Shown: positions 8,474-17,053 of the stretch, in pieces
Position numbering within the stretch: position 1 is the first letter of the stretch
Layout: every line of letters starts with the position of its first letter
Assembly (NCBI GenBank): GCA_902762565.1
Contig: CACWOS010000035.1
Coordinates: 1-49,766, forward strand
DNA length: 49,766 nucleotides
Direction of reading: 5' to 3'
Source of the DNA: an uncultured Prevotellaceae bacterium
GTDB taxonomy: Bacteria > Bacteroidota > Bacteroidia > Bacteroidales > Bacteroidaceae
Notes under the pieces: generated by a model
Seen by the model: the letters and a program-made list of their open reading frames with translations, nothing else
Databases searched by the model: none
Told to the model about the DNA's origin: nothing
Made by a program: the position numbers and the translations under genes

Positions 8474-8558
8474 GGCGCAAAGCTGCGATTAAGCGAGAGC
8501 AGAGATAGCTTGCTATCGTCTGCCGAGCATAAGCAGCCTCGCACTATTTATGGTGCAA
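8474..8558. other. Structured palindromic element between divergent pdxJ and nadK promoters
   Basis: The interval between two facing -7 boxes folds strongly: GCAGA-G-ATAGC/GCTAT-CG-TCTGC is nested inside GCGAG/CTCGC (about 8493-8542). Because each promoter fires through this interval, both 5' leaders would carry it in complementary form. It may be an interspersed Prevotella palindrome rather than a dedicated regulator. Confidence 0.5.
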
Positions 8559-8563
8559 AGATA
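8556..8563 (-). promoter_or_regulatory. -7 promoter box of the pdxJ operon
   Basis: TATCTTTG on the minus strand, about 130 bases before the pdxJ start. It faces the nadK promoter, so the two transcripts overlap for roughly 75 bases. Confidence 0.55.
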
Positions 8564-8605
8564 CGAAATCTTTGCGAATAAACATCGAAAAAAGCAAAAA
8601 AACTT

Positions 8606-9493
8606 ATGGCATCACGAAAACTAAGGTTTGCCATTTTTGGTAACACCTATCAACCCAAGAAGTCGGTTTCCGTCCAGAAACTGCTAGCTTGTCTGACACA
8701 GCGACAAGCTGATGTGTGTATTGAACGTGAGTTTTATGACTTCATTACTGCTGGTCAGCACTTGCCTTTACATGGTGTGCAGGTGATAGACGGTAGCAAT
8801 TTTGATGCAGACTTTGTCGTATCGATGGGTGGTGACGGTACGTTTCTACGTGCTGCCAGCATGGTGAGAGACAAGCAGATACCTATCTTAGGTATCAATA
8901 TCGGACGCTTAGGTTTTTTGGCTGATGTTAATGCACAGGAGATAGAACGTACCATTCAGGCACTATATGAGGGCGATTATACGGTAGATACGCGTGCTGT
9001 GATACAGGTGGAGACAGACGGTCAGCCGTTGCAAGGCTATGAGTGTGCTCTCAACGACGTGGCTATCCTGAAGCGCGACAATGCTTCGATGATAACCATT
9101 CATACCACCATCAATGGTGACTATCTGACAACCTATCAGGCTGACGGACTGATATTCAGTACACCTACGGGGTCTACAGCATATTCATTGTCAAATGGTG
9201 GTCCTATCATTGTGCCAGGAACACATGTATTCTCGCTGACAGCTGTAGCACCTCATTCCCTGAATGTCCGTCCTATTGTTGTGGCAGAGGATTCGGAAAT
9301 CAAGCTGACTATCGAGAGCCGTACACACAACTTTCTGGTGGCTCTTGACGGGCGCAGTGAAAAGTTAGATGACACAACAAAACTGACCCTTCGCAATGCT
9401 CCTTATCGTGTGAAAGTCATCAAACGGGCAGGCACGAGGTACTTCCATACGCTACGCGAGAAGATGATGTGGGGTGTTGATCAACGAGGTTGA
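8606..9493 (+). CDS. nadK: NAD kinase
   Basis: 295 residues with the family signature SMGGDGTFLRAA (catalytic Asp77), the later LNDVAILKR segment, and the TPTGSTAYSLSNGGPI NAD-binding motif. It phosphorylates NAD to NADP in the cytoplasm. The start MASRKLRFAIFGNTYQ is preceded by an A-rich stretch. It is transcribed alone and divergently from pdxJ; its 3' end lies 11 bases from the converging histidine kinase gene with no obvious terminator between. Confidence 0.97.
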   Translation: MASRKLRFAIFGNTYQPKKSVSVQKLLACLTQRQADVCIEREFYDFITAGQHLPLHGVQVIDGSNFDADFVVSMGGDGTFLRAASMVRDKQIPILGINIGRLGFLADVNAQEIERTIQALYEGDYTVDTRAVIQVETDGQPLQGYECALNDVAILKRDNASMITIHTTINGDYLTTYQADGLIFSTPTGSTAYSLSNGGPIIVPGTHVFSLTAVAPHSLNVRPIVVAEDSEIKLTIESRTHNFLVALDGRSEKLDDTTKLTLRNAPYRVKVIKRAGTRYFHTLREKMMWGVDQRG

Positions 9494-9504
9494 AAATACT
9501 CAAA

Positions 9505-11298
9505 TTACTCTTTTGGTAGTTTGAGAATGAAGCGGGCCCCGTCCCTGTATTGGGTGTCAAGGATGACGTCGCCACCCAGTTTTCTGGCTAAGCGTCGTGC
9601 CAGTGAAAGGCCTAAGCCTACACCTTCCTTATAGATATCTGACTTGAAGAAGTGCTCGAAGATCTTCTCTTCTTCACCCTCTTTAACGCCACAACCGGTA
9701 TCAGTAACGCTGTAACAGATCATGTTGTCAGATTTGCCTTGATAGACACGCAGTGTAACAGAGCCTTGCTGCGTGAACTTGAAGGCATTATCTATCAGAT
9801 GGTTCAAGATTTTCTCTACTTCCCGACGGTTCGTCATAATTTTGCAACTGTCTTTTAGCAAAGTTTCTAAACGCATCTCAACGTCAGAATGCTGATCGAT
9901 GTAGGGTTCAATGACCTCGCGTGCTAGCATGTTGCAACTCACAAGGTCTGTTTTGTCAAGATAGTGGATGCTTTCTTTGTCTGAGATGTCCAAAATTTCG
10001 TCCACGATGCGGACGATATTATTGGTACTATGAGTGATGCGTAGTGCCATGTCACTTCGTTCCGCATCCGTTATCAATGCTTTGGGATTGCTGATAATCT
10101 GGGCATAGCCGCTAATAACGTTCAGCGGTGTGCGAATCTCATGACTCATGTTCTGCAGGAAGCTGATCTTCATACGTTCTGATTCCAGCGCTTTGTCACG
10201 GGCAATGAGCAGTTCGCGGTTCTGTTTTTTCAGATGACGCATGTAGCGAAGGCGGTTCATGCGATAGATGAGGAAACCTATGAGCAAGGCACCGAAGATG
10301 ATGATGTTGATAGTCCACATCAACTGTCGGTTGCGTTTGGCGATAGCCTCATGACGCTGTTCTGCATCTTGCAAGTCGTTGGCTGATCCAACCATCTCCT
10401 CGCTCATGATGACATTGTTCACAGAGTCTTTCACCTCCATATAGCGCTTCTGCGCAGCAAAGGCTCGCTGAGTATCGCCAGCTAACTCATAGATTTCCGT
10501 TTGAAATTTATATATATCTGTAGTGTTGGTTAGCTTTGTTGTTTGTTGGAGCGCTTCATCATAGCGTTTGTCGGCAACAGCCTTGCAGATGACAGCGTAA
10601 TTATAATATGTGGTGCTGAAATTCTGTCCCAGTACCTTTTGCAGTTTAATATATTCTTCAAAGGCATCATTCACCTGCTTCCAGTCGCGCATGGCATAGG
10701 CCACAATGACTTTAAATCCGATTGCGTCACTGTATTCATAGCTGATACCATTTGCCTTGACTATTTCGATGGCACAATTGAGATGCTTCATAGCCTCTCT
10801 GGGTTGAGTGTCCATCTCTATGTTTGACAGGTCCATATAGAGTGAGACGAGGTTGCCAGGCTGTGAATGGTCTACTTGTTCCAGTGCCTTCTCGAAATAT
10901 TGGTGGGCAAGGGGAATGTTACCACGCAGTGAATAGATGATACCTCGTAGATGGGTGGTTTTATACAAATCTTTTTTAGCACCATGCTCTTCCATGTCTT
11001 TCTGCATAGACATCGTTTTGCGTAGGGCTCGATAGAAGTGGTTGTGGTTGATGTCGTAGAGCACCTCGTTCTTCCAACTGAGGTAGAAGGCACTTGTGTC
11101 GTCTTGTCCACGAAGGTAGTTGCGATATTTGTTGATAGCGTCGTAGAACGCTTGTTCATTGTTTTGATTAAAGGTAGTACGTACCTCTTGCAATAGTTTA
11201 TTGCCGTAAGGATCGTCCTGCTGGTCTCGAGCAAAGGATGCCAGTGGAAGGAGTGCGATCATGATAATGACTGCTATATATTTGCGCAGGTTAATCAT
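9505..11298 (-). CDS. Membrane sensor histidine kinase with periplasmic TPR-like region
   Basis: 597 residues. Signal sequence at 1-23; a helical TPR-like sensor region at about 30-310 (for example GNIPLAHQYFEKALEQV); one membrane segment at 326-348 (TINIIIFGALLIGFLIY); then a coiled linker and the kinase core. His386 in SHEIRTPLNVISGYAQ is the phosphorylation site, LIDNAFKFT the N box, DTGCGV and GVGLGLSLARRLA the G boxes. There is no receiver domain and no response-regulator gene nearby, so the partner must be elsewhere. The fold plan (TPR sensor, single TM, HisKA, HATPase) is common in Bacteroidetes orphan kinases. The signal is unknown. Confidence 0.92.
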   Translation of the reverse strand: MINLRKYIAVIIMIALLPLASFARDQQDDPYGNKLLQEVRTTFNQNNEQAFYDAINKYRNYLRGQDDTSAFYLSWKNEVLYDINHNHFYRALRKTMSMQKDMEEHGAKKDLYKTTHLRGIIYSLRGNIPLAHQYFEKALEQVDHSQPGNLVSLYMDLSNIEMDTQPREAMKHLNCAIEIVKANGISYEYSDAIGFKVIVAYAMRDWKQVNDAFEEYIKLQKVLGQNFSTTYYNYAVICKAVADKRYDEALQQTTKLTNTTDIYKFQTEIYELAGDTQRAFAAQKRYMEVKDSVNNVIMSEEMVGSANDLQDAEQRHEAIAKRNRQLMWTINIIIFGALLIGFLIYRMNRLRYMRHLKKQNRELLIARDKALESERMKISFLQNMSHEIRTPLNVISGYAQIISNPKALITDAERSDMALRITHSTNNIVRIVDEILDISDKESIHYLDKTDLVSCNMLAREVIEPYIDQHSDVEMRLETLLKDSCKIMTNRREVEKILNHLIDNAFKFTQQGSVTLRVYQGKSDNMICYSVTDTGCGVKEGEEEKIFEHFFKSDIYKEGVGLGLSLARRLARKLGGDVILDTQYRDGARFILKLPKE

Positions 11299-11341
11299 CG
11301 ATTTGAGTGTTGTTTTGTTTAATTAAAATGGTTTCGGGGTG

Positions 11342-11349
11342 CAAAGGTA
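11342..11349 (-). promoter_or_regulatory. -7 promoter box of the histidine kinase gene
   Basis: TACCTTTG on the minus strand, 43 bases upstream of the ATG. The rest of the gap up to 11546 shows no gene. Confidence 0.6.
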
Positions 11350-11546
11350 TGTAAAATACACCAAATAAACAATAGCTGTAGTAGGAAAATCTACGAATGA
11401 TTTTCAATTAACATTTGTTGACGGTTTATTTTGGACTGCTTAGAAGGTATAGAAGGAGGCTGTTGTCATCTCCTATATAAATATAAAGTTCGCGCGAGGC
11501 AAAAAAGTTAAATAGCCTTAAAGGAATGCATTTTTTTATCGAATTA

Positions 11547-11578
11547 TTTGGAAGTAGAGGGAATAATATCTACTTTTG
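11547..11578 (+). promoter_or_regulatory. Promoter of the ABC-GntR-efflux operon
   Basis: TTTG at 11547-11550, a 20-base spacer, and TACTTTTG at 11571-11578: a full Bacteroidetes promoter. It drives a rightward gene run to 19522. Confidence 0.75.
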
Positions 11579-11579
11579 C

Positions 11580-11603
11580 AGTGTACTATTTAAGTGGTAC
11601 ACT
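11580..11603 (+). promoter_or_regulatory. Palindromic operator, probably for the YtrA-type GntR regulator
   Basis: A 24-base inverted repeat with arms AGTGTAC (11580-11586) and GTACACT (11597-11603) and a TTAA centre; 20 of 24 positions are symmetric. It starts one base after the -7 box and so covers the expected transcription start, an ideal place for a repressor. The third gene of the operon encodes a GntR/YtrA-type protein, a family known to bind GT-N-AC palindromes and repress its own ABC transporter operon. The pairing is inferred. Confidence 0.7.
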
Positions 11604-11637
11604 AATACAGAGACTCAATAAACCAAAATACAACGTT

Positions 11638-12453
11638 ATGATTGAAGTAAAGAACATCAGTTTCAAGTATGCCGGAAGCAAGCATCTGGTATTCGACGAT
11701 TTCAGCCTCAAGCTGGAGGAAAACCGCATCTACGGTCTGTTGGGAAAGAACGGAACGGGCAAGAGTACGCTGCTCTACCTGCTATCAGGCTTGCTGCGTC
11801 CTTCTTGCGGTTCTGTATGTTGCGATGGTATCGCAACCACAAAGCGCGAGCCCGAGATGCTGCGCGACATCTTCCTCGTCACAGAGGAGTTCGAGATGCC
11901 TGCCATCTGTCTTTCTGAATACGTAAAGCTTTATAAACCTTTTTATCCCAACTTCTCGGATGAGGTGTTGAAGGATTGTTTGGCAGACTTCGAACTGCCA
12001 GCCGACGTGCGTTTAGGCGAACTGTCGATGGGTCAGCGTAAGAAGGCCTATATCGCCTTCGCGATGGCTACCAACACCAAGTATCTATTAATGGACGAAC
12101 CTACCAACGGACTTGACATCCCCTCGAAGTCGCAGTTCCGCAAGGTCATTGCCCAGCACATGACTGAGGAGCGCACCGTTGTCATCTCTACCCATCAGGT
12201 ACACGACGTGGAGCAGATGTTAGACCACATTCTGATACTCGACCAGCACTCGGTATTGCTGAATGCCTCGATGCAGGAGATACAGGATGCCTACACCTTC
12301 GAATACCGTTCGCCCCAGCAGATGGACGACACCGTTCTCTATGCCGAACCCACACTTCAGGGCAATGCCGTTATTACCAAGCGTCAGGATGGCGATGCTG
12401 AGACGCAAGTGAACCTCGAACTTTTGTTTAACTTTAAAACGCAATCAAAATGA
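11638..12453 (+). CDS. ABC transporter ATP-binding protein (YtrB-like)
   Basis: 271 residues starting MIEVKNISFKYAGSKH; a longer reading from 11548 would run through promoter and operator and is rejected. Walker A GKNGTGKST (36-44), signature LSMGQRKK, and Walker B LLMDEPTNGLD are all present. It energises the permease encoded next, whose ATG overlaps this stop codon by four bases. Families paired with a YtrA-type regulator usually export or sense cell-wall-active compounds; the substrate here cannot be read from sequence. Confidence 0.92.
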   Translation: MIEVKNISFKYAGSKHLVFDDFSLKLEENRIYGLLGKNGTGKSTLLYLLSGLLRPSCGSVCCDGIATTKREPEMLRDIFLVTEEFEMPAICLSEYVKLYKPFYPNFSDEVLKDCLADFELPADVRLGELSMGQRKKAYIAFAMATNTKYLLMDEPTNGLDIPSKSQFRKVIAQHMTEERTVVISTHQVHDVEQMLDHILILDQHSVLLNASMQEIQDAYTFEYRSPQQMDDTVLYAEPTLQGNAVITKRQDGDAETQVNLELLFNFKTQSK

Positions 12454-13307
12454 GTACTTTCAATACAACAAGATTCTCGCAGGCACTCAAGTGCCAGTTC
12501 CTCGTACTGCGCAAGACGTGGATTCGCCTCTTTGGCATCTTTACGCTGGTCATGTTTATGGCCAACCTATTCTTTACTCGCGTGCAGGGTAGTAATTACG
12601 ATGATTTGGTAAGCAACTGGCCATCGGAGCATGTCATCGACATATATGTCAATTATGTAGGGTCGACCATCGCTTTCGGTCTCATTTTCTTCTGTTTCTC
12701 TATGCTTTTTGCAGCAAGCTTTTTGTTTTCAGGTATGAAAGACACTCGCAAACGCTCAGCCTTCTTGCTCTGGCCCGTTTCCAATCTGGAGAAATACGTC
12801 ATCAGCATCATCCTTTCCGTTTTCTGGATGATGGTCATTACGATTGGTGCCTACGTATTGGCTGACGCCATGCGTGTGTTTGTTGACTGGGTGACAGGTC
12901 GAGTCATCATCTGGGGTGTACCCATCTTATATACTAAAGTTATTAGCCAAGCTATATTCCATAACGATTGGCAGATGGTTTGGTGGTTCTTTACCTTTGT
13001 GTTCTATGTTCACTCGCTCTATATCGTAGGCGGTACGCTGTTCCGTCGCCAGCAGTTCCTATTTACCAGTGCTACGATTGCCGTTGTCGGCATCCTATTA
13101 ATTATGCTGCTGAACCAGATTCACCCAGATGTGGAGTTCATTTCAGGAACATGGGACGAGAAGACGGAAACATACAACCAGACATTCCATCCCTTCTTCT
13201 ATATTCTTAACACGACGTTGTGTGTCCTCATCGTGTTCCACTACTGGGCTTCCTATAAGCTGTTTACCCGTATGCAGGTCATCAACAACAAGTGGCTGAA
13301 CGTTTAA
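12450..13307 (+). CDS. ABC transporter permease
   Basis: 285 residues with about six hydrophobic segments (for example IRLFGIFTLVMFMANLFF, TIAFGLIFFCFSMLFAASFL, YVISIILSVFWMMVITIGAY). It has no signal peptide and no ATPase motifs. The four-base overlap with the ATPase gene upstream marks it as the membrane partner. A 25-base gap separates it from the GntR gene. The family is loosely conserved, so the call rests on topology and context. Confidence 0.82.
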   Translation: MSTFNTTRFSQALKCQFLVLRKTWIRLFGIFTLVMFMANLFFTRVQGSNYDDLVSNWPSEHVIDIYVNYVGSTIAFGLIFFCFSMLFAASFLFSGMKDTRKRSAFLLWPVSNLEKYVISIILSVFWMMVITIGAYVLADAMRVFVDWVTGRVIIWGVPILYTKVISQAIFHNDWQMVWWFFTFVFYVHSLYIVGGTLFRRQQFLFTSATIAVVGILLIMLLNQIHPDVEFISGTWDEKTETYNQTFHPFFYILNTTLCVLIVFHYWASYKLFTRMQVINNKWLNV

Positions 13308-13332
13308 CAAAATAAATTAAAGAGGAAAACTT

Positions 13333-13713
13333 ATGATATTTACTAACGACAAAGCGATATACATCCAGATGGCCGATCGCCTCTGTGATGAGATACTCGC
13401 AGGAAAATATAAAGACGACGACCGCATTCCGAGTGTGCGCGAATATGCGGTGATGCTGGAGGTCAACGCCAATACGGCTGTCAAGGCTTACGATGAGCTT
13501 TCACGCGCGAACATTATATATAATAAACGCGGTCTGGGCTATTTCGTGACACCTGGTGCCAAGAAGCAGATTCTGAAGGAGCGCAAGCAGGAGTTTATGA
13601 AGGAACGACTGCCGGAACTCTTCCGACAGATGCAGTTGCTTGGCATTACGTTAGAAGATGTTAAAAGCGAATACACTGCAACTTTCGGCGAAGAAGCTTC
13701 GTCTAATGAATAG
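13333..13713 (+). CDS. GntR-family transcriptional regulator (YtrA subfamily)
   Basis: 126 residues. The N-terminal winged helix carries the GntR signature: AIYIQMADRLCDEILAGKY, RIPSVREYAVMLEVNANT, KAYDELSRANIIYNKRGLGYFV. Only about 45 residues follow, too few for a FadR- or HutC-type ligand domain, which is the hallmark of YtrA-type regulators. It is encoded within the operon it probably controls; the palindrome at 11580-11603 is the likely binding site. The following MacB-type genes begin only 25 bases later and may be under the same control. Confidence 0.9.
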   Translation: MIFTNDKAIYIQMADRLCDEILAGKYKDDDRIPSVREYAVMLEVNANTAVKAYDELSRANIIYNKRGLGYFVTPGAKKQILKERKQEFMKERLPELFRQMQLLGITLEDVKSEYTATFGEEASSNE

Positions 13714-13738
13714 AACTTAAGGTAAAAAGTTTGTTTTC

Positions 13739-14458
13739 ATGATACACTTACAAGACATTCACAAGACCTATCAAGGTGCGCAACCATTACACGTGTTGAA
13801 GGGTATAACCCTTGACATTGCGAAGGGCGAGTTCGTCTCTATCATGGGTGCCTCTGGTTCTGGCAAGAGTACCTTACTGAATATATTAGGTATTTTGGAC
13901 AACTACGATTCAGGCATTTACGAGTTAGCAGGCGTCCCCATCTGGAACCTCTCTGAGCGCAAGGCTGCCGACTACCGTAACCGCATGATAGGTTTTATCT
14001 TTCAGTCATTTAATCTCATCTCGTTTAAAACAGCAGTAGAAAATGTTGAGTTGCCACTTTTCTACCAAGGGGTGTCGCGCAAAAAGCGACACACCCTTGC
14101 GCTGGAATATCTGGAGCGTTTAGGACTCTTGGATTGGGCTGAGCATTATCCCAACGAGCTTTCTGGTGGACAGAAGCAGCGTGTGGCTATTGCTCGTGCA
14201 CTGATTACGAAGCCTCAGATCATCCTGGCTGACGAGCCGACAGGTGCCCTCGATTCGAAGACCTCTGTTGAGGTGATGCAACTGTTGAAGAAGTTGAATC
14301 AGGACGACGGAATGACCATCGTGGTGGTAACGCACGAGAGTGGTGTTGCTAATGAGACGAACAAGATTGTTCATATCAAAGATGGTATTATCGGAGAAAT
14401 CGAAGAAAATTTGAACCACGATGCCAGCCCGTTTGGCATTAACGGTATGATGAAGTAA
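13739..14458 (+). CDS. MacB/LolD-type ABC ATPase
   Basis: 239 residues with Walker A GASGSGKST (37-45), Q-loop FIFQSFNLI, signature LSGGQKQRVAIARAL, and Walker B ILADEPTGALD. This is the MacB/LolD/FtsE class of ATPases that drive mechanotransmission permeases rather than classical importers. The next two genes encode permeases of matching type, with an adaptor and a TolC homologue following. The first of those permeases starts three bases after this stop. Confidence 0.94.
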   Translation: MIHLQDIHKTYQGAQPLHVLKGITLDIAKGEFVSIMGASGSGKSTLLNILGILDNYDSGIYELAGVPIWNLSERKAADYRNRMIGFIFQSFNLISFKTAVENVELPLFYQGVSRKKRHTLALEYLERLGLLDWAEHYPNELSGGQKQRVAIARALITKPQIILADEPTGALDSKTSVEVMQLLKKLNQDDGMTIVVVTHESGVANETNKIVHIKDGIIGEIEENLNHDASPFGINGMMK

Positions 14459-14461
14459 GCT

Positions 14462-15703
14462 ATGCAAGACATATTTACAGAAATATGGCAGACAGCGCGA
14501 CGGAATAAACTCCGTACGACATTGACAGGCTTTGCGGTGGCGTGGGGCATCTTCATGATTATTGTGTTGTTGGGTGCCGGTAACGGTCTCATTAATGCCA
14601 ATCTGAAGCAGAGCGAGCGTTTCCTGTCGTCCTCAATGGTCGTCTTTGGCGGATGGACATCTAAACCCTATCAGGGACTAAAGGAAGGACGTGACATCCG
14701 TCTGCATGAGAGCGATATGACGATTACAGCGCAGGAGTTTTCTGAGAACGTTGATGAGGTAGGTGCACAGTACAACACGTCATCAACTATCAGTTTTGGT
14801 CAGCAATATCTGTCAACAAGCATCAGCGGCGTCTACCCTAATCATACGAAAATTAATAAGGTGGAATTGTTGCAAGGCCGTTTCATCAATGAGATTGATG
14901 TGAAGGAAAGCCGCAAAGTGCTGGTGTTAGGCAACAAACAGGTAAAGGAACTGAAGTGCCGCGTCGGCGACTTCCTGAACGTTGGAAACTTTGCGTTCAA
15001 AGTGGTTGGTATTTATAAAGAACAGGAGAATGGACGCTCAGAGGTATTCAGCAGCTATACGGCTATCAAGCGCATCTACGGTGCTAATACCGATGACGCT
15101 GGACGCATCGAATTTACTTTCCACGGACTGCCGACGGAGAAGGCTAACGAGGATTTTGAGCGCAGCTACCGTCACCGGCTGAATGCCGAACATCAGGCAC
15201 ATCCTGAAGACGAAGACGCTGTCTGGCTGTGGAACCGTTTCACACAGAACCTGCAGATGGAAAAGGGTATCGGCATTATCCGCACTGCTCTTTGGATAGT
15301 GGGATTGTTTACGCTACTCTCTGGAATCGTGGGCGTATCCAACATCATGCTCATCACCGTGAAGGAGCGTACCCATGAGTTTGGTATTCGTAAGGCTATC
15401 GGTGCCAAACCTTGGAACATCCTGCGACTGATTATCATCGAGAGTGTGATTATCACCACCATCTTCGGATATATCGGCATGCTGTTAGGCATCTTCGCCA
15501 ATGAATATATGGACGCAACGATAGGTCACGAGACCATTGATACCGGATTGTTCAAGGCTACGATGTTCCTTGATCCGACAGTCGGACTGGATGTCTGTGT
15601 GGAGGCCACGCTGGTAATGATCATTGCAGGAACGATCGCAGGACTCATCCCAGCCTATAAGGCAAGTCGCATTCGTCCTATTGAGGCGCTTCGTGCCGAC
15701 TAG
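14462..15703 (+). CDS. MacB-type ABC permease, first paralogue
   Basis: 413 residues in the MacB/FtsX layout: N-terminal membrane helix (TTLTGFAVAWGIFMIIVLLGAG), a periplasmic MacB-PCD region (about 50-280), then three helices near the C-terminus ending IPAYKASRIRPIEALRAD. The EFGIRKAIGAKPWNILR segment is the conserved cytoplasmic coupling loop. Its TAG stop is the first unit of a 9-bp tandem repeat. Together with the next gene it probably forms a heterodimeric permease. Confidence 0.92.
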   Translation: MQDIFTEIWQTARRNKLRTTLTGFAVAWGIFMIIVLLGAGNGLINANLKQSERFLSSSMVVFGGWTSKPYQGLKEGRDIRLHESDMTITAQEFSENVDEVGAQYNTSSTISFGQQYLSTSISGVYPNHTKINKVELLQGRFINEIDVKESRKVLVLGNKQVKELKCRVGDFLNVGNFAFKVVGIYKEQENGRSEVFSSYTAIKRIYGANTDDAGRIEFTFHGLPTEKANEDFERSYRHRLNAEHQAHPEDEDAVWLWNRFTQNLQMEKGIGIIRTALWIVGLFTLLSGIVGVSNIMLITVKERTHEFGIRKAIGAKPWNILRLIIIESVIITTIFGYIGMLLGIFANEYMDATIGHETIDTGLFKATMFLDPTVGLDVCVEATLVMIIAGTIAGLIPAYKASRIRPIEALRAD

Positions 15704-15734
15704 TCCAACTAGAATAACTAGTATTACTAGATAA
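15699..15734 (+). repeat. 9-bp tandem repeat (ACTAG-N4, four units)
   Basis: Four units at exact 9-base spacing (ACTAG at 15699, 15708, 15717, 15726), filling the gap between the two permease genes and including the first gene's stop codon. A related CTAG repeat with the same period lies at 32395-32457. Confidence 0.8.
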
Positions 15735-15741
15735 AAAGGTT

Positions 15742-16989
15742 ATGAGAATAGATTTAGATACATATAGAGAAATACTCGACACTCTGACGCGTAACAAGTC
15801 GCGCTCGTTCCTGACTGGCTTCGGTGTTTTCTGGGGTGTCTTCATGCTCGTTGCGCTGATGGGTGGTGGTCAAGGTCTGAAAGAAATGCTTCAGCAGAAC
15901 TTTGCGGGTTTTGCCACAAACAGCGCCTTAGTGTGGGCACAACCTACGAGCAAGGCATATAAGGGCTTCCGTAAAGGTCGTTATTGGCATATGGACTACA
16001 AGGATATAGACCGTTTACGTCGTAGCGTCCCTGAACTTGATGTCATTACACCCCTGCTTTTTTCGAATGGTGGCACAGCTTATTACGGAGACCGCAAAGC
16101 CACTGTTGGCGTCAGTGGGGCTATGCCCGACTACCAGCGGGTCAACGAACCGAAACTGTTCTACGGCAGATACATTGATGAGGCTGACATTCGCGACCAC
16201 CGTAAGGTGTGCGTCATACAGAAGAAAACCTACAAGGAACTATTTCCTGGTGGTGGCGACCCCTGTGGCAAACGCATCCGCATCGATAATATCTACTATC
16301 AGATAGTTGGTGTCGACTACAATATGAGCGAGGGCGTTAACATCAGCGGAGAAAACGGTACGGGCGTCATCCTGCCGCTAACCTTTATGCAGCAGACCTA
16401 TAACCGCGGTAATGCTGTTGACTTGATTGCCGTGACAGGCCGTCCTGGTGTAGTCATGTCGAGCGTTACCGACCGTATCCGCGAGACCATTGCTCGTGCC
16501 CACATGATTGATCCAACTGACGAACAGGGCGCGATGGTGTTTAACACCGAGGTACTGTTCCAGATGCTGGACAACCTCTTTAAGGGTGTCAACTTCCTCA
16601 TTTGGCTTGTGGGTATTGGAACATTGTTGGCAGGTGCTATTGGTGTATCGAATATCATGATGGTCACCGTTCGCGAGCGTACCACTGAGATTGGTATTCG
16701 TCGCGCCATTGGTGCTACGCCGAAGATGATACTCTCTCAGATCATCTCGGAGAGCATCGTACTGACGCTGGTAGCAGGCATGAGTGGCATTCTCTTTGGA
16801 GTCCTAATCCTGCAGATGCTCGAAATGGGAAATACGGAAGACGGCATCGTCGCAGCCCACTTCCAGATAGGCTTCTGGACAGCTATCCTTGCAGCCTTTA
16901 TGGTCAGTACAATGGGTGTTATGGCTGGTCTTGCACCCGCCGCTAGAGCTATGAGCATCAAACCTGTTGATGCCATGCGTGATGAATAA
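15742..16989 (+). CDS. MacB-type ABC permease, second paralogue
   Basis: 415 residues with the same plan as its upstream neighbour: N-terminal helix (SFLTGFGVFWGVFMLVALMGGG), a periplasmic domain, the coupling loop TEIGIRRAIGATPKMILSQ, and a C-terminus PAARAMSIKPVDAMRDE. The two are clearly homologous but diverged, which suggests an obligate heterodimer driven by the single ATPase at 13739-14458. The start lies eight bases after the tandem repeat. Confidence 0.92.
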   Translation: MRIDLDTYREILDTLTRNKSRSFLTGFGVFWGVFMLVALMGGGQGLKEMLQQNFAGFATNSALVWAQPTSKAYKGFRKGRYWHMDYKDIDRLRRSVPELDVITPLLFSNGGTAYYGDRKATVGVSGAMPDYQRVNEPKLFYGRYIDEADIRDHRKVCVIQKKTYKELFPGGGDPCGKRIRIDNIYYQIVGVDYNMSEGVNISGENGTGVILPLTFMQQTYNRGNAVDLIAVTGRPGVVMSSVTDRIRETIARAHMIDPTDEQGAMVFNTEVLFQMLDNLFKGVNFLIWLVGIGTLLAGAIGVSNIMMVTVRERTTEIGIRRAIGATPKMILSQIISESIVLTLVAGMSGILFGVLILQMLEMGNTEDGIVAAHFQIGFWTAILAAFMVSTMGVMAGLAPAARAMSIKPVDAMRDE

Positions 16990-17053
16990 TAGCGTGGTCA
17001 GCGGTTTCCCCGCTGACACCATAATATAGAAACAATAAAACAACAACATAATT

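Noticed and set aside
8363-8581. Rightward reading frame of 72 codons across the pdxJ start and the pdxJ-nadK gap
   Set aside because: It runs antisense over the pdxJ start and the palindromic element; no family resemblance and no suitable start signal.
11548-11637. Upstream extension of the ABC ATPase to 11548
   Set aside because: The added 30 codons overlap the promoter and operator and have no counterpart in the family.
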